Source: Streptomyces humi (GTDB taxonomy: Bacteria > Actinomycetota > Actinomycetes > Streptomycetales > Streptomycetaceae). From it: a DNA stretch of 64,000 nt. Position 1 is the first letter of the stretch; each line of letters starts with the position of its first letter. The notes under the pieces were generated by a model. It was given only the letters and a program-made list of their open reading frames with translations. It ran no database searches and was not told the DNA's origin. The DNA is taken from the NCBI RefSeq assembly GCF_001005085.2, contig NZ_LBMU02000038.1, positions 1-64,000 on the forward strand. The letters run 5' to 3'. Positions 19,632-29,119 of this stretch are shown piece after piece. A program made the translations under genes and the position numbers.

Positions 19632-21698
19632 GTGACGGACCAGGCGGTGGACACAGGCGGTGCACGACTGGCGGCGCCCGCGGCCCCGGACGCTCAATTC
19701 CTGGGCCGTACAAGGGAGTTGAAGGAACTGCGCGCCGACATCGAGCGCGCGGGCCTGGACACCATCGCGGGCCGCAAGGCCCCCCGCGCCCGGGTCCTGC
19801 TGATCGCGGGCAGACCGGGATCCGGACGCACCGCCCTCGCCGCGGAACTCGTCCGGCGGGTCGCCGCCGACTACCCCGACGGCGTGCTGCGCGCCCGCCT
19901 CACCGAGCCCGACGGCACCGCGGTCCCCGTCGAGCGCACCGCCCGCGAACTCCTCACCGCGCTGCGGCTGCCCACCCCGGCCGGCGCCGCCGAGGACGAC
20001 CTCACCCACGCCCTGCGCACCGCCCTCGCCGAGCGCCGCATGCTGCTCCTGCTGGACGACGCGCCCGGCGCCGAAGAGGTCGACGCACTCCTCCCGGACA
20101 CCCCGGACTGCCTGGCCGTCGCCGTCTCCGGCGGCCCGCTCACCGGGATCTCGGACGTCCGCCCGTGCACCCTGGGCGGTCTCGACACCAAGTCGGCCGT
20201 GGAACTGCTCGCCCGCTACACCGGCTCGGTCCGTATCACCGTCGACCCGCGGTCCGCCGAGGCGCTGGTCGAGGTGTGCCAGGGACACCCCGCCGCGCTC
20301 ACCCTGGCCGGCGGCTGGCTGGCCGCCCGCCCCCAGGTGGCCGTCTCCGACCTCGCGAAACGCCTGCACGCGGACGCCGACGACAGCAGCGCCCTGACCC
20401 GGCTCTTCCGGTTCGTGCACGCCCAGCTGCCCGCCCAGGCCGCCCGGATACTGCGACTGCTCAGTCTGGCCCCGGCCGGACTGGTCGACCCGCACACCGC
20501 CTCCGCCCTGGCCGGCTGCTCGGTCGACACCGCCTGCGTCACCCTGGACGAACTGGTCCGCCTCGGCCTGCTGCACGTCGCGCCGTCCGTGCTGCCCCAG
20601 TACGAGGTCCCGGGCTGTCTGCACCCGCTGATCCGGGCCATGGCCGAGTCCCAGGAGCGGCCCGGCGAGCTCCAGCTGGCCCGGGCCCGGATGCTGGAGC
20701 GCACGGTACGGCTGCTCCAGTCCTGCCGGGCGATCACCGAGACCGACAACCCGCAGGCCCGCGAGAAGCTCCAGGCGCTCCCGCGCGAGCTGCGCTTCCC
20801 CACCCCGCGCGCCGCCGCCGACTGGCTGCGCGCCCGGCGTCCCGCCCTGCTGTCCGCCGCCCGCGCCGCGGTCGCCGACGGCGAGCTGGACACCCTGGCA
20901 CGCCGGCTGATGGCCCAGCTGGTCAAGGCCATGGTGGCGCACTTCGGCACCCGCGCCGCGGCCCCGGACCTGTACGGCATCCACCGGCTCGTCCTCGACG
21001 TCGCCGAGCGTCGCGACCTGCCCCGCGAGCAGGCCGCCGCGCTGCTGAACCTGGGCGACCTGGACGCCCAGACCGGGCGTACCGGAGATGCGCTGGTGCG
21101 ATATCGGTCTGCGTTGGACGCCGGACGCAGAGCAAATGACCCGTACGCGACCGCTCGCGCAATGGAATCCGTAGGCGGCGCGCATCAGGAGCTGGGCGAC
21201 TACGACCGGGCCGCCGACTGGTTCGGCCGTGCCCTCGCCCAGCGGCTGGCCCGCGACGAGCGCGCCGAGGCCGCCCGGCTCTACGGCCGTATCGCCGGCG
21301 CACACACCTACGCGGGGCGGTACGGCGAGGCGCTCAGGGCCTGGCGGGCGGCGGTTTCCGGCCATCGCAAGAACGGCGATGTCGCCGCCCAGGCGCGGGC
21401 GTTGAGCGAGCTGGCGCGGGTACAGGAGTACGCCGGACGCCCCGAGGAATCGCTGCGCACCTGTCAGGACGCGGTGGAGTGGGCGCGCCGCGCCGAGGAC
21501 GCCCGGCTCCAGGCGGCGCTCCAGCTCAGGCTGGCCGACACGCTGGAGCGGCTCGGTGACTCCACCGCCGCGAGCCTGCACCGCGCGGCGGCCGAGCGCA
21601 TGCTGGGTGAGGAGGCCCAGGCCTCCTCGGACCCCGACTCCGACCCGGAACAAGGCGCTAACACCTACGAAATCCGTACCGCGCCCGGCGAAGATTGA
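19632..21698 (+). CDS. STAND-like ATPase with C-terminal tetratricopeptide repeats
   Basis: GTG 19632 is chosen over GTG 19623 because GGGAG lies eight bases upstream. 688 residues. Walker A is GRPGSGRT (residues 60-67) after LIA; MLLLLDDAPGA is Walker B. An NB-ARC-like winged-helix region follows (LLSLAPAGLVDPHTASALAG), then six or so TPRs from about residue 460 (NLGDLDAQTGRTGDALVRYR, LGDYDRAADWFGRALAQ and so on). It resembles the ATPase-TPR half of AfsR-type regulators without a DNA-binding domain. It may sense a ligand or partner and signal by oligomerisation, which is inference. Well conserved upstream of ald in Streptomyces as I recall. Confidence 0.85.
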   Translation: MTDQAVDTGGARLAAPAAPDAQFLGRTRELKELRADIERAGLDTIAGRKAPRARVLLIAGRPGSGRTALAAELVRRVAADYPDGVLRARLTEPDGTAVPVERTARELLTALRLPTPAGAAEDDLTHALRTALAERRMLLLLDDAPGAEEVDALLPDTPDCLAVAVSGGPLTGISDVRPCTLGGLDTKSAVELLARYTGSVRITVDPRSAEALVEVCQGHPAALTLAGGWLAARPQVAVSDLAKRLHADADDSSALTRLFRFVHAQLPAQAARILRLLSLAPAGLVDPHTASALAGCSVDTACVTLDELVRLGLLHVAPSVLPQYEVPGCLHPLIRAMAESQERPGELQLARARMLERTVRLLQSCRAITETDNPQAREKLQALPRELRFPTPRAAADWLRARRPALLSAARAAVADGELDTLARRLMAQLVKAMVAHFGTRAAAPDLYGIHRLVLDVAERRDLPREQAAALLNLGDLDAQTGRTGDALVRYRSALDAGRRANDPYATARAMESVGGAHQELGDYDRAADWFGRALAQRLARDERAEAARLYGRIAGAHTYAGRYGEALRAWRAAVSGHRKNGDVAAQARALSELARVQEYAGRPEESLRTCQDAVEWARRAEDARLQAALQLRLADTLERLGDSTAASLHRAAAERMLGEEAQASSDPDSDPEQGANTYEIRTAPGED

Positions 21699-21711
21699 TG
21701 CAATGAAAGGC

Positions 21712-21739
21712 TAGACAGCCGGAACGCCTTCATTAAACT
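21712..21739 (+). promoter_or_regulatory. Candidate ald promoter
   Basis: TAGACA (21712-21717) and TAAACT (21734-21739) with a 16-bp spacer resemble a sigma-HrdB promoter. Transcription would start near 21746, giving a leader of about 95 bases before the ald start. Confidence 0.45.
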
Positions 21740-21841
21740 GGCTCTGCCGCCGGTTCTCCTGCGGTGTCTCCTGGTGTATCCCGTATGCCGGGTATGTGCA
21801 GCTATGCCCCCACACCCTCTGAGCCAAGGACCGTGATCGAC

Positions 21842-22957
<1,116 letters not shown>

Positions 22958-23029
22958 GCCGGTACGCCGGAGCGGCCGCTAAGTCACCTTTTCGTAAAGG
23001 CGATACGTCAACAAGCCGCGTCAATCACG

Positions 23030-23072
23030 CACATCCGGCCGGACCTTGCCCGACAAGGTCCGGCCGGATGTG
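23030..23072 (+). terminator. Long perfect hairpin after ald
   Basis: An 18-bp perfect stem (23030-23047 with 23055-23072) around a 7-base loop. There is no U tract; the stem strength alone suggests termination, possibly on both strands. Confidence 0.8.
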
Positions 23073-23225
23073 TGTATGGTCACTTTGCGACTCTCGGTCA
23101 ACTCGCCTCGAACGTAACCCTTCGACCGATTCGCACACCGGTGAAACCTGCTGTGCGACGGCCGTACGCCCTTGACAGCGACATGTTTCATTGCCGACAC
23201 ATCGTGCCGGGTCCGGCGGATTGTG

Positions 23226-23255
23226 TTGCTGCGGACGCCCGACACGCCATAGAGT
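23226..23255 (+). promoter_or_regulatory. Promoter of the ParA-scp operon
   Basis: TTGCTG (23226-23231), an 18-bp spacer and TAGAGT (23250-23255) match the HrdB consensus TTGACN/TAGRRT. The start point would be near 23262, with AAGGAGGT ten bases before the GTG at 23328. Confidence 0.6.
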
Positions 23256-23327
23256 CGCCAACCGTCGGCATGGTGCCACGCTGACCTGTCTAGAAGTTTC
23301 CTGGTCACCAAGGAGGTAAGACGACTT

Positions 23328-24497
23328 GTGAATGAGTCGACATTTTCTCCCGGGGGTGGTCAACCAGGAATGCCGGTACGGGACCAGGGTCCCGCGGGGT
23401 TCGAGGCTGTCGGCTCCGTCGCGGTGCGCACCTTCACAGCAGCCCGGACTCCGCTGACCACGCGGACAGCACACCAGAGCATGGATGGCCATCACGTGAA
23501 CGCCATGGCCGGCGACGGAAGTGGCGCGCCCCACAACCACTTCGCCGACTACGACGAACTGCCCGAGGGGCACTTCTACGACCCCGACGCCGAGTACGAG
23601 CCGGACCCGGAGTACGCGGCCACGCTCGCGCCCGACGCGGCCCGCCAGCGCCGCGAGCGCGTGGGCCCGACCGGACGCCCGCTGCCGTACTTCCCGATCC
23701 CGGGCCCGCTGACCGATCACGGCCCCGCGAAGATCATCGCGATGTGCAACCAGAAGGGCGGCGTCGGCAAGACGACGTCGACCATCAACCTGGGTGCCGC
23801 GCTCGCGGAGTACGGTCGGCGCGTGCTGCTCGTGGACTTCGACCCGCAGGGCGCGCTGTCGGTGGGTCTCGGTGTCAACCCGATGGAGCTCGACCTCACC
23901 GTCTACAACCTGCTCATGGAGCGGGGCATGTCGGCCGACGAGGTGCTCCTGAAGACCGCGGTCCCCAACATGGACCTGCTGCCCTCCAACATCGACCTGT
24001 CGGCCGCCGAGGTCCAGCTGGTCTCCGAGGTCGCCCGTGAGTCGACGCTCCAGCGCGCCCTGAAGCCGCTGCTGCCCGACTACGACTACATCGTGATCGA
24101 CTGCCAGCCCTCGCTGGGTCTGCTCACGGTCAACGCGCTGACCGCCGCGCACAAGGTGATCGTTCCGCTGGAGTGCGAGTTCTTCGCGCTGCGTGGTGTC
24201 GCCCTGCTGACCGAGACCATCGAGAAGGTGCAGGAGCGGCTCAACCCGGAGCTGGAGCTCGACGGCATCCTCGCCACGATGTACGACTCGCGCACGGTCC
24301 ACAGCCGTGAGGTGCTGGCCCGTGTGGTCGAGGCCTTCGACGACCACGTCTACCACACGGTCATCGGCCGCACGGTCCGCTTCCCGGAGACCACGGTCGC
24401 CGGTGAGCCGATCACCACGTACGCCTCCAACTCCGTCGGTGCCGCCGCCTATCGCCAGCTCGCCAGGGAGGTGCTCGCCCGGTGTCACGCCGAGTGA
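23328..24497 (+). CDS. ParA-family ATPase upstream of the scp genes
   Basis: GTG 23328, behind AAGGAGGT, gives 389 residues. The first 120 residues are a poorly conserved, disordered extension with an acidic stretch (DYDELPEGHFYDPDAEYEPD). The ParA core has a deviant Walker A, CNQKGGVGKTTSTINLG, Walker A' LVDFDPQGALSVGLG and Walker B VIDCQPSLGLLTVNAL. This is not the parAB of the origin; in actinobacteria it forms a conserved operon with scpA/scpB (the S. coelicolor equivalent is SCO1772, from memory). Probably a DNA-bound ATP-switch that positions or loads condensin subunits, which is inference. The next gene overlaps by 16 bp. Confidence 0.92.
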   Translation: MNESTFSPGGGQPGMPVRDQGPAGFEAVGSVAVRTFTAARTPLTTRTAHQSMDGHHVNAMAGDGSGAPHNHFADYDELPEGHFYDPDAEYEPDPEYAATLAPDAARQRRERVGPTGRPLPYFPIPGPLTDHGPAKIIAMCNQKGGVGKTTSTINLGAALAEYGRRVLLVDFDPQGALSVGLGVNPMELDLTVYNLLMERGMSADEVLLKTAVPNMDLLPSNIDLSAAEVQLVSEVARESTLQRALKPLLPDYDYIVIDCQPSLGLLTVNALTAAHKVIVPLECEFFALRGVALLTETIEKVQERLNPELELDGILATMYDSRTVHSREVLARVVEAFDDHVYHTVIGRTVRFPETTVAGEPITTYASNSVGAAAYRQLAREVLARCHAE

Positions 24498-25099
24498 GTC
24501 TGCCCGGGGCCGACGAACTGTTCCGTACGACCGGGGGGATGGCGCTTCAGCCGTCCAGCCCCAGGCGCCCGGCCAACGGCGAGGCCCGGGTGCCGGCTCC
24601 CGCGACTCCCGCGGGGGAGAACGACGAGACGGCGGCCGAGCCCGCCGAGGACGCGCCGCACGCGGTGCCCGTGCAGGGCGGCGACGGCGAGGGCGCGGAG
24701 CACGTGGCGGTGGAGGCCGAACCGGCCGACGCCGGCGAGTCCCGCAACCGCGCCGCGCAGCCCACCACGGTCGCCCCGGCGGGCGAGCGGTCCGCGCGGC
24801 GGCAGGCGGCGCAGGAAGGTTCTGCCGGGCCCGCGGCCCAGGCCCAGCCCCGCAAGCGCGGCGGCAGGGCGCCCGCCCGGCGGCCCAGCGGACGGGAACG
24901 GCACGACGAGAAGATCACCGTGTACGTCTCCGCCGAGGAGCTGATGGACCTGGAGCACGCCCGCCTGGTCCTCCGCGGCGAGCACGGCCTCGCCGTCGAC
25001 CGGGGCCGGATCGTCCGCGAGGCGGTCGCCGTGGTCCTGGCGGACCTGGAGTCCCGGGGAGACGCGAGCATTCTCGTACGACGGCTGCGTGGCCGGTAG
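24482..25099 (+). CDS. Ribbon-helix-helix-like partner of the ParA-family ATPase
   Basis: GTG 24482 overlaps the ParA-like stop by 16 bp. 205 residues: residues 20-135 are Ala/Pro/Glu-rich and disordered, ending in a basic patch (RKRGGRAPARRPSGRERHD). Residues 143-200 look like a ribbon-helix-helix: strand KITVYVS, helix AEELMDLEHARLVLRGEHG, turn, helix DRGRIVREAVAVVLADLE. Small RHH proteins often serve as the DNA-binding partner of ParA ATPases on plasmids, so this could be a chromosomal centromere-binding or adaptor protein. That role is inference from fold and position. Confidence 0.8.
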   Translation: MSRRVSLPGADELFRTTGGMALQPSSPRRPANGEARVPAPATPAGENDETAAEPAEDAPHAVPVQGGDGEGAEHVAVEAEPADAGESRNRAAQPTTVAPAGERSARRQAAQEGSAGPAAQAQPRKRGGRAPARRPSGRERHDEKITVYVSAEELMDLEHARLVLRGEHGLAVDRGRIVREAVAVVLADLESRGDASILVRRLRGR

Positions 25100-25117
25100 G
25101 GGTAGCCTGCGGGGGCT

Positions 25118-26449
25118 ATGACCTCGACCGACGCTCCCGCTCCCGGCGCCTCCGGCGGCCGCCGACGCCCGCTGGGCAGGGGCCCGGGAGCGGCCGAGCA
25201 ACCGCCCCCGACGGCCGCACCCCCGCAGCCGGAACCAGACCCGACCGCACCGGTTCCCGAGCCCGAGCCGACCGCACCGGGCCCCGAGGCCGTGGCACGC
25301 GAGCCCGCGCCCGAGCGGGAGCTCGTCGCGCCGGCCCCCGAGGCCGTGGCACCCGAGCCCGGGCCTGAGACCCCCGCGCCGGCCCCCGAGGCCGTGGCAC
25401 CCGAGCCAGAGGCCGGAGAGGGCGCGGCGGTTGCCGGGGTCCTGGCACCCCGGAGCGAAGGCGGCGCGGCGGATACCGTCGGTGGCGCGGCAGAACCCGG
25501 GTCTCCGCCCGGGCCTGAAGCCGGGGCGCGGGAGACGGTGCCCAGGCCGACGCCGGAAGGTGCGGGCGGTGCGGCCGAAGCCGTGCCCGACGGGGTCTTC
25601 AAGGTGCGGCTCGCCAACTTCGAGGGGCCCTTCGACCTGCTCCTCCAGCTGATCTCCAAGCACAAGCTGGACGTCACCGAGGTCGCGCTCTCCAAGGTCA
25701 CCGACGAGTTCATGGCGCACATCCGGGCCATGGGACCGGACTGGGACCTGGACCAGACGACCGAGTTCCTCGTCGTCGCCGCCACACTGCTCGACCTGAA
25801 GGCCGCGCGGCTGCTGCCCGCCGCCGAGGTGGAGGACGAGGCCGACCTGGCGCTGCTGGAGGCCCGCGACCTGCTGTTCGCACGGCTCCTCCAGTACCGC
25901 GCTTACAAGCAGATCGCCGACATCTTCAACCGGCGCCTGGAGGACGAGGCCCGCCGCTGGCCCCGCACCGTCGGCCTCGAACCGCACCTCGCCGAGCTGC
26001 TGCCCGAGGTCGTCATCAGCATCGGGGCCGAAGGATTCGCCAGGCTCGCGGTCAAGGCGATGCAGCCCAGGGCCAGACCACAGGTGTACGTCGACCACAT
26101 CCACGCCCCGCTGGTCAGCGTGCAGGAGCAGGCCGGGATCGTGGTGGCGCGGCTGCGGGAGCTGGGCGAGGCCAGTTTCCGGACGCTGGTCGAGGACACC
26201 GACGACACGCTCACCGTCGTGGCCCGCTTCCTCGCCCTGCTGGAGCTGTACCGGGAGAAGGCCGTCGCCCTGGACCAGGAGACCGCGCTCGGCGACCTGC
26301 TGGTGCGGTGGACCGGCGGGGACGGCGAGACCAGGCCGATGGTCACCGACGAGTTCGACCGGCCGCCCAAGCCGCCCGAGCCGCCCGAGCCGCCCGAGCC
26401 GCCCGAGCCGTCCAAGCCGCCCGAGCCGTCCAAGGAGGAGAAGCCGTGA
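25118..26449 (+). CDS. scpA: Segregation and condensation protein A (kleisin) with long N-terminal extension
   Basis: ATG 25118, 443 residues. The conserved ScpA domain starts only near residue 162 (VFKVRLANFEGPFDLLLQLI) and runs to about 415, with the C-terminal winged helix (FLALLELYREKAVAL). ScpA is the kleisin bridging SMC heads, binding ScpB. The first 160 residues are Pro/Glu/Ala repeats (PAPEAVAPEP and variants) not found in most ScpA proteins of about 250-270 aa, and the last 25 are PPEP repeats. TAGCCT at 25103-25108 could provide a near-leaderless internal promoter. The stop overlaps scpB (GTGA). Confidence 0.93.
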   Translation: MTSTDAPAPGASGGRRRPLGRGPGAAEQPPPTAAPPQPEPDPTAPVPEPEPTAPGPEAVAREPAPERELVAPAPEAVAPEPGPETPAPAPEAVAPEPEAGEGAAVAGVLAPRSEGGAADTVGGAAEPGSPPGPEAGARETVPRPTPEGAGGAAEAVPDGVFKVRLANFEGPFDLLLQLISKHKLDVTEVALSKVTDEFMAHIRAMGPDWDLDQTTEFLVVAATLLDLKAARLLPAAEVEDEADLALLEARDLLFARLLQYRAYKQIADIFNRRLEDEARRWPRTVGLEPHLAELLPEVVISIGAEGFARLAVKAMQPRARPQVYVDHIHAPLVSVQEQAGIVVARLRELGEASFRTLVEDTDDTLTVVARFLALLELYREKAVALDQETALGDLLVRWTGGDGETRPMVTDEFDRPPKPPEPPEPPEPPEPSKPPEPSKEEKP

Positions 26450-27096
26450 GCGAGGAGACGACGGAACTGCCGGCGGGGCTGCGTCCCGTCGCCGACCTCG
26501 ACCTGAAGCCGGCCCTGGAGGCGGTCCTGATGGTCGTGGACGAGCCCGCCACGGCCGAGCACCTGTCCAGGATCCTGGAACGGCCCAGGCAGACGATCAC
26601 GAAGGCGCTGCGCGCGCTGGCCGACGAGTACACCGCGCAGGGCCGAGGCTTCGAGCTGCGGTTCGTCGCGGGCGGCTGGCGCTTCTACACGCGCGGCGAG
26701 TACGCGCCCGCCGTCGAGCGGCTGGTCCTGGACGGGCAGACCGCCCGCCTGACCCAGGCCGCGCTGGAGACCCTCGCGGTCGTCGCGTACCGCCAGCCGG
26801 TGAGCCGCAGCCGGGTCTCGGCCGTACGAGGGGTCAACTGCGACGGTGTGATGCGCACCCTGCTCCAGCGCGGTCTGGTCGAGGAGGCGGGCGCGGAACC
26901 CGAAACAGGTGCGATCCTGTACAGGACGACGAACTACTTCCTGGAGCGGATGGGCCTGCGCGGCCTGGACGAGCTCCCGGAGCTCGCGCCCTTCCTCCCG
27001 GAGGCGGAGGCGATCGAGGCCGAGACCCAGGAGGGCGTTCCGTCGTTCGATCCGGACGCACCCGATGCGCCGGACGCAGACGACGCAGACGACTAG
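26446..27096 (+). CDS. scpB: Segregation and condensation protein B
   Basis: GTG 26446 overlaps the scpA stop, and AAGGAGGAG lies in the scpA end. 216 residues with two winged-helix domains (DLKPALEAVLMVVDEPATAE, then ARLTQAALETLAVVAYRQPV with SRSRVSAVRGVNCDGVMRTL), the ScpB signature. Forms the dimer that binds ScpA in the SMC-ScpAB condensin. The tail is acidic (Asp/Ala/Pro repeats). RluB follows after 11 bp, as in many Gram-positive genomes. Confidence 0.95.
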   Translation: MSEETTELPAGLRPVADLDLKPALEAVLMVVDEPATAEHLSRILERPRQTITKALRALADEYTAQGRGFELRFVAGGWRFYTRGEYAPAVERLVLDGQTARLTQAALETLAVVAYRQPVSRSRVSAVRGVNCDGVMRTLLQRGLVEEAGAEPETGAILYRTTNYFLERMGLRGLDELPELAPFLPEAEAIEAETQEGVPSFDPDAPDAPDADDADD

Positions 27097-27107
27097 ACGG
27101 AAATTTG

Positions 27108-28232
27108 ATGCGAAGCAGCAGCGGCAGGAACAGCAGCGGAAACAACGGCGGGAGCCGTGGTGGCAACAGCGGCGGCCGCGGCGGGAGCAGCGGTGGGCGC
27201 GGCAACTACCGCGGCGCCGGCAACTCCCGCGACGACAAGCAGGGCACCGGCCGGCCGAAGAAGCCGCGCCCGGAGGAGCGGCGTTACGACGTGGGTCCGG
27301 GCGCCACCCAGGACGGCCCGAAGTCGGGCCGTGGCGCCTCGGCGCGCGGCGGTGCCAAGGGCGGCCCGCGGCAGGGGCAGGGCACCGGGCGCGGCCGTAC
27401 CGCTCCGGCGAGTTCCCGTGAGTACGACGCCCGCGCCGAGGAGCGCAACCGCGAGCGGTACGCGGGCAAGAAGGACGTGAAGCTCCCGAAGACCTTCCCG
27501 GGCGCAGAGCAGGAGGGCGAGCGGCTCCAGAAGGTCCTCGCCCGCGCGGGCTACGGCTCCCGGCGCGCCTGCGAGGAGCTGATCGAGCAGGCCAGGGTCG
27601 AGGTCAACGGCGAGATCGTCCTGGAGCAGGGCAAGCGGGTCGACCCGGAGAAGGACGAGGTCCGCGTCGACGGCCTGACCGTCGCCACGCAGTCGTACCA
27701 GTTCTTCTCGCTGAACAAGCCGGCCGGTGTGGTCTCCACCATGGAGGACCCGGACGGCCGGCAGTGCCTCGGCGACTACGTCACCAACCGGGAGACCCGG
27801 CTCTTCCACGTGGGGCGGCTGGACACCGAGACCGAGGGCGTCATCCTGCTCACCAACCACGGTGAGCTGGCGCACCGGCTGACCCACCCCAAGTACGGCG
27901 TGAAGAAGACCTACCTCGCGCACATCGTCGGCCCGATCCCGCGCGACCTGGGCAAGAAGCTCAAGGACGGCATCCAGCTGGAGGACGGCTACGCGCGCGC
28001 GGACCACTTCCGGGTGGTCGAGCAGACCGGCAAGAACTACCTCGTGGAGGTCACCCTGCACGAGGGCCGCAAGCACATCGTCCGCCGCATGCTGGCCGAG
28101 GCCGGGTTCCCGGTCGACAAGCTGGTGCGGGTCGCCTTCGGGCCGATCACCCTCGGCGACCAGAAGTCGGGCTGGCTGCGCCGGCTCTCCAACACCGAGG
28201 TCGGGATGCTCATGAAGGAAGTCGACCTCTAG
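27108..28232 (+). CDS. rluB: RluB-type 23S rRNA pseudouridine synthase
   Basis: ATG 27108 follows a TTG at 27105 in the same frame; the ATG is preferred. 374 residues: an N-terminal Gly/Ser/Arg-rich disordered tail of about 125 residues, an S4 domain (ERLQKVLARAGYGSRRACEE), and the RsuA/RluB catalytic domain with GRLDTETEGVILLTN (catalytic Asp) and HEGRKHIVRRM. It isomerises uridine to pseudouridine in 23S rRNA helix 69/89 region, as RluB does. The RGG-like tail, seen also in other actinobacterial RNA-binding proteins, is likely an RNA-binding addition. Terminator at 28253-28287. Confidence 0.93.
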   Translation: MRSSSGRNSSGNNGGSRGGNSGGRGGSSGGRGNYRGAGNSRDDKQGTGRPKKPRPEERRYDVGPGATQDGPKSGRGASARGGAKGGPRQGQGTGRGRTAPASSREYDARAEERNRERYAGKKDVKLPKTFPGAEQEGERLQKVLARAGYGSRRACEELIEQARVEVNGEIVLEQGKRVDPEKDEVRVDGLTVATQSYQFFSLNKPAGVVSTMEDPDGRQCLGDYVTNRETRLFHVGRLDTETEGVILLTNHGELAHRLTHPKYGVKKTYLAHIVGPIPRDLGKKLKDGIQLEDGYARADHFRVVEQTGKNYLVEVTLHEGRKHIVRRMLAEAGFPVDKLVRVAFGPITLGDQKSGWLRRLSNTEVGMLMKEVDL

Positions 28233-28252
28233 AACGCCCTGTGCGTCCGTCT

Positions 28253-28287
28253 GACGGCCGGTCCCGGTTCCACCGGGGCCGGCCGTC
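28253..28287 (+). terminator. Hairpin terminator after rluB
   Basis: Nine-bp outer stem GACGGCCGG/CCGGCCGTC with an inner CCCGG/CCGGG stem and a five-base loop. Confidence 0.8.
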
Positions 28288-28350
28288 GCCGTTCCCGCGA
28301 ACAGGGCTCCAGCGGGCGCTGAGAGCTTGCGTGACCACCCTCGCAGCTTT

Positions 28351-28367
28351 ATAGTCGTAACGACTAT
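28351..28367. promoter_or_regulatory. 17-bp palindromic operator upstream of the NrtR-like Nudix gene
   Basis: ATAGTCGT-A-ACGACTAT is a perfect inverted repeat 33 bp before the GTG at 28400. Its position immediately before a Nudix protein with a C-terminal winged-helix region suggests an autoregulatory NrtR-type operator. The -10 of the operon probably overlaps it (TATAGT or TATTAC). Confidence 0.75.
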
Positions 28368-28399
28368 TACTCGCGTGATACCGAGGGGGTGACGCAACC

Positions 28400-29119
28400 G
28401 TGCAGGGCTACGACAAGTACGCCTACGAACCCTTCGCCGTCACCGTCGACCTCGCCGTACTCACCCTCCGCGCGGGCGCCCTGCACGTGCTGCTCGTCGA
28501 GCGCGGACTGGAGCCGTACGCCGGCCGGTGGGCGCTGCCCGGCGGCTTCGTGCTGCCCCGCGAGTCGGCCGAGACGGCGGCCCGGCGGGAACTCGCCGAG
28601 GAGACCGGCCTGTCCGACGTGTCGGGGCTGCGCCTCGAACAGCTGCGCACCTACAGCGAGCCGGACCGCGACCCGAGGATGCGGGTCGTCTCGGTCGCCT
28701 TCACCGCGCTGCTGCCCGACCCGCCCGAGCCGCACGGCGGCGGCGACGCCGCGCAGGCGCGCTGGCTGCCGTACGACCCGGGCCGGCCGCTCGCCTTCGA
28801 CCACGACCGGATCCTCGCCGACGCCCACGACCGGGTGGGCGCGAAGCTGGAGTACAGCTGTCTCGCCACCGCCTTCTGCCCGCCCGAGTTCACGCTCGGC
28901 GAGCTTCAGAACGTCTACGAGACCGTGTGGGGCGTCACGCTGGACCGCCCCAACTTCCGCCGCAAGGTCCTCACCACGCCGGGCTTCGTCGAACCGGTGC
29001 CCGGCGCGGCCCGGTTGACCGGCGGCCGCGGCAAACCCGCCGCGCTCTACCGCGCGGGCGACGCCACCTCGCTCCACCCTCCCCTGCTCCGCCCGCCCCG
29101 GGAAGGACGCCCCGCATGA
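28400..29119 (+). CDS. nrtR: NrtR-family Nudix regulator (ADP-ribose-responsive repressor)
   Basis: GTG 28400 behind GAGGGGGTGA, 239 residues. The N-terminal Nudix domain (residues 10-135) has an intact Nudix box spanning GGFVLPRE and REL.EE.GL-type residues (RRELAEETGL). From about residue 155 a winged-helix segment (FTLGELQNVYETVWGV then LDRPNFRRKVL) is the mark of NrtR. NrtR family members bind ADP-ribose in the Nudix pocket and release operator DNA, controlling NAD salvage. The intact box raises the possibility of residual hydrolase activity. The ATGA overlap with the next gene links it to ADP-ribose chemistry. Confidence 0.8.
   Translation: MQGYDKYAYEPFAVTVDLAVLTLRAGALHVLLVERGLEPYAGRWALPGGFVLPRESAETAARRELAEETGLSDVSGLRLEQLRTYSEPDRDPRMRVVSVAFTALLPDPPEPHGGGDAAQARWLPYDPGRPLAFDHDRILADAHDRVGAKLEYSCLATAFCPPEFTLGELQNVYETVWGVTLDRPNFRRKVLTTPGFVEPVPGAARLTGGRGKPAALYRAGDATSLHPPLLRPPREGRPA

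Larger units (their letters stand above)
22958..23327. other. Intergenic region ald to ParA-like gene
   Basis: 370 bp holding the ald terminator, then a comparatively AT-rich promoter region. A TTGACA at about 23172 may be a second -35, but no clean -10 follows it. The clearer promoter is at 23226-23255. Confidence 0.6.
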
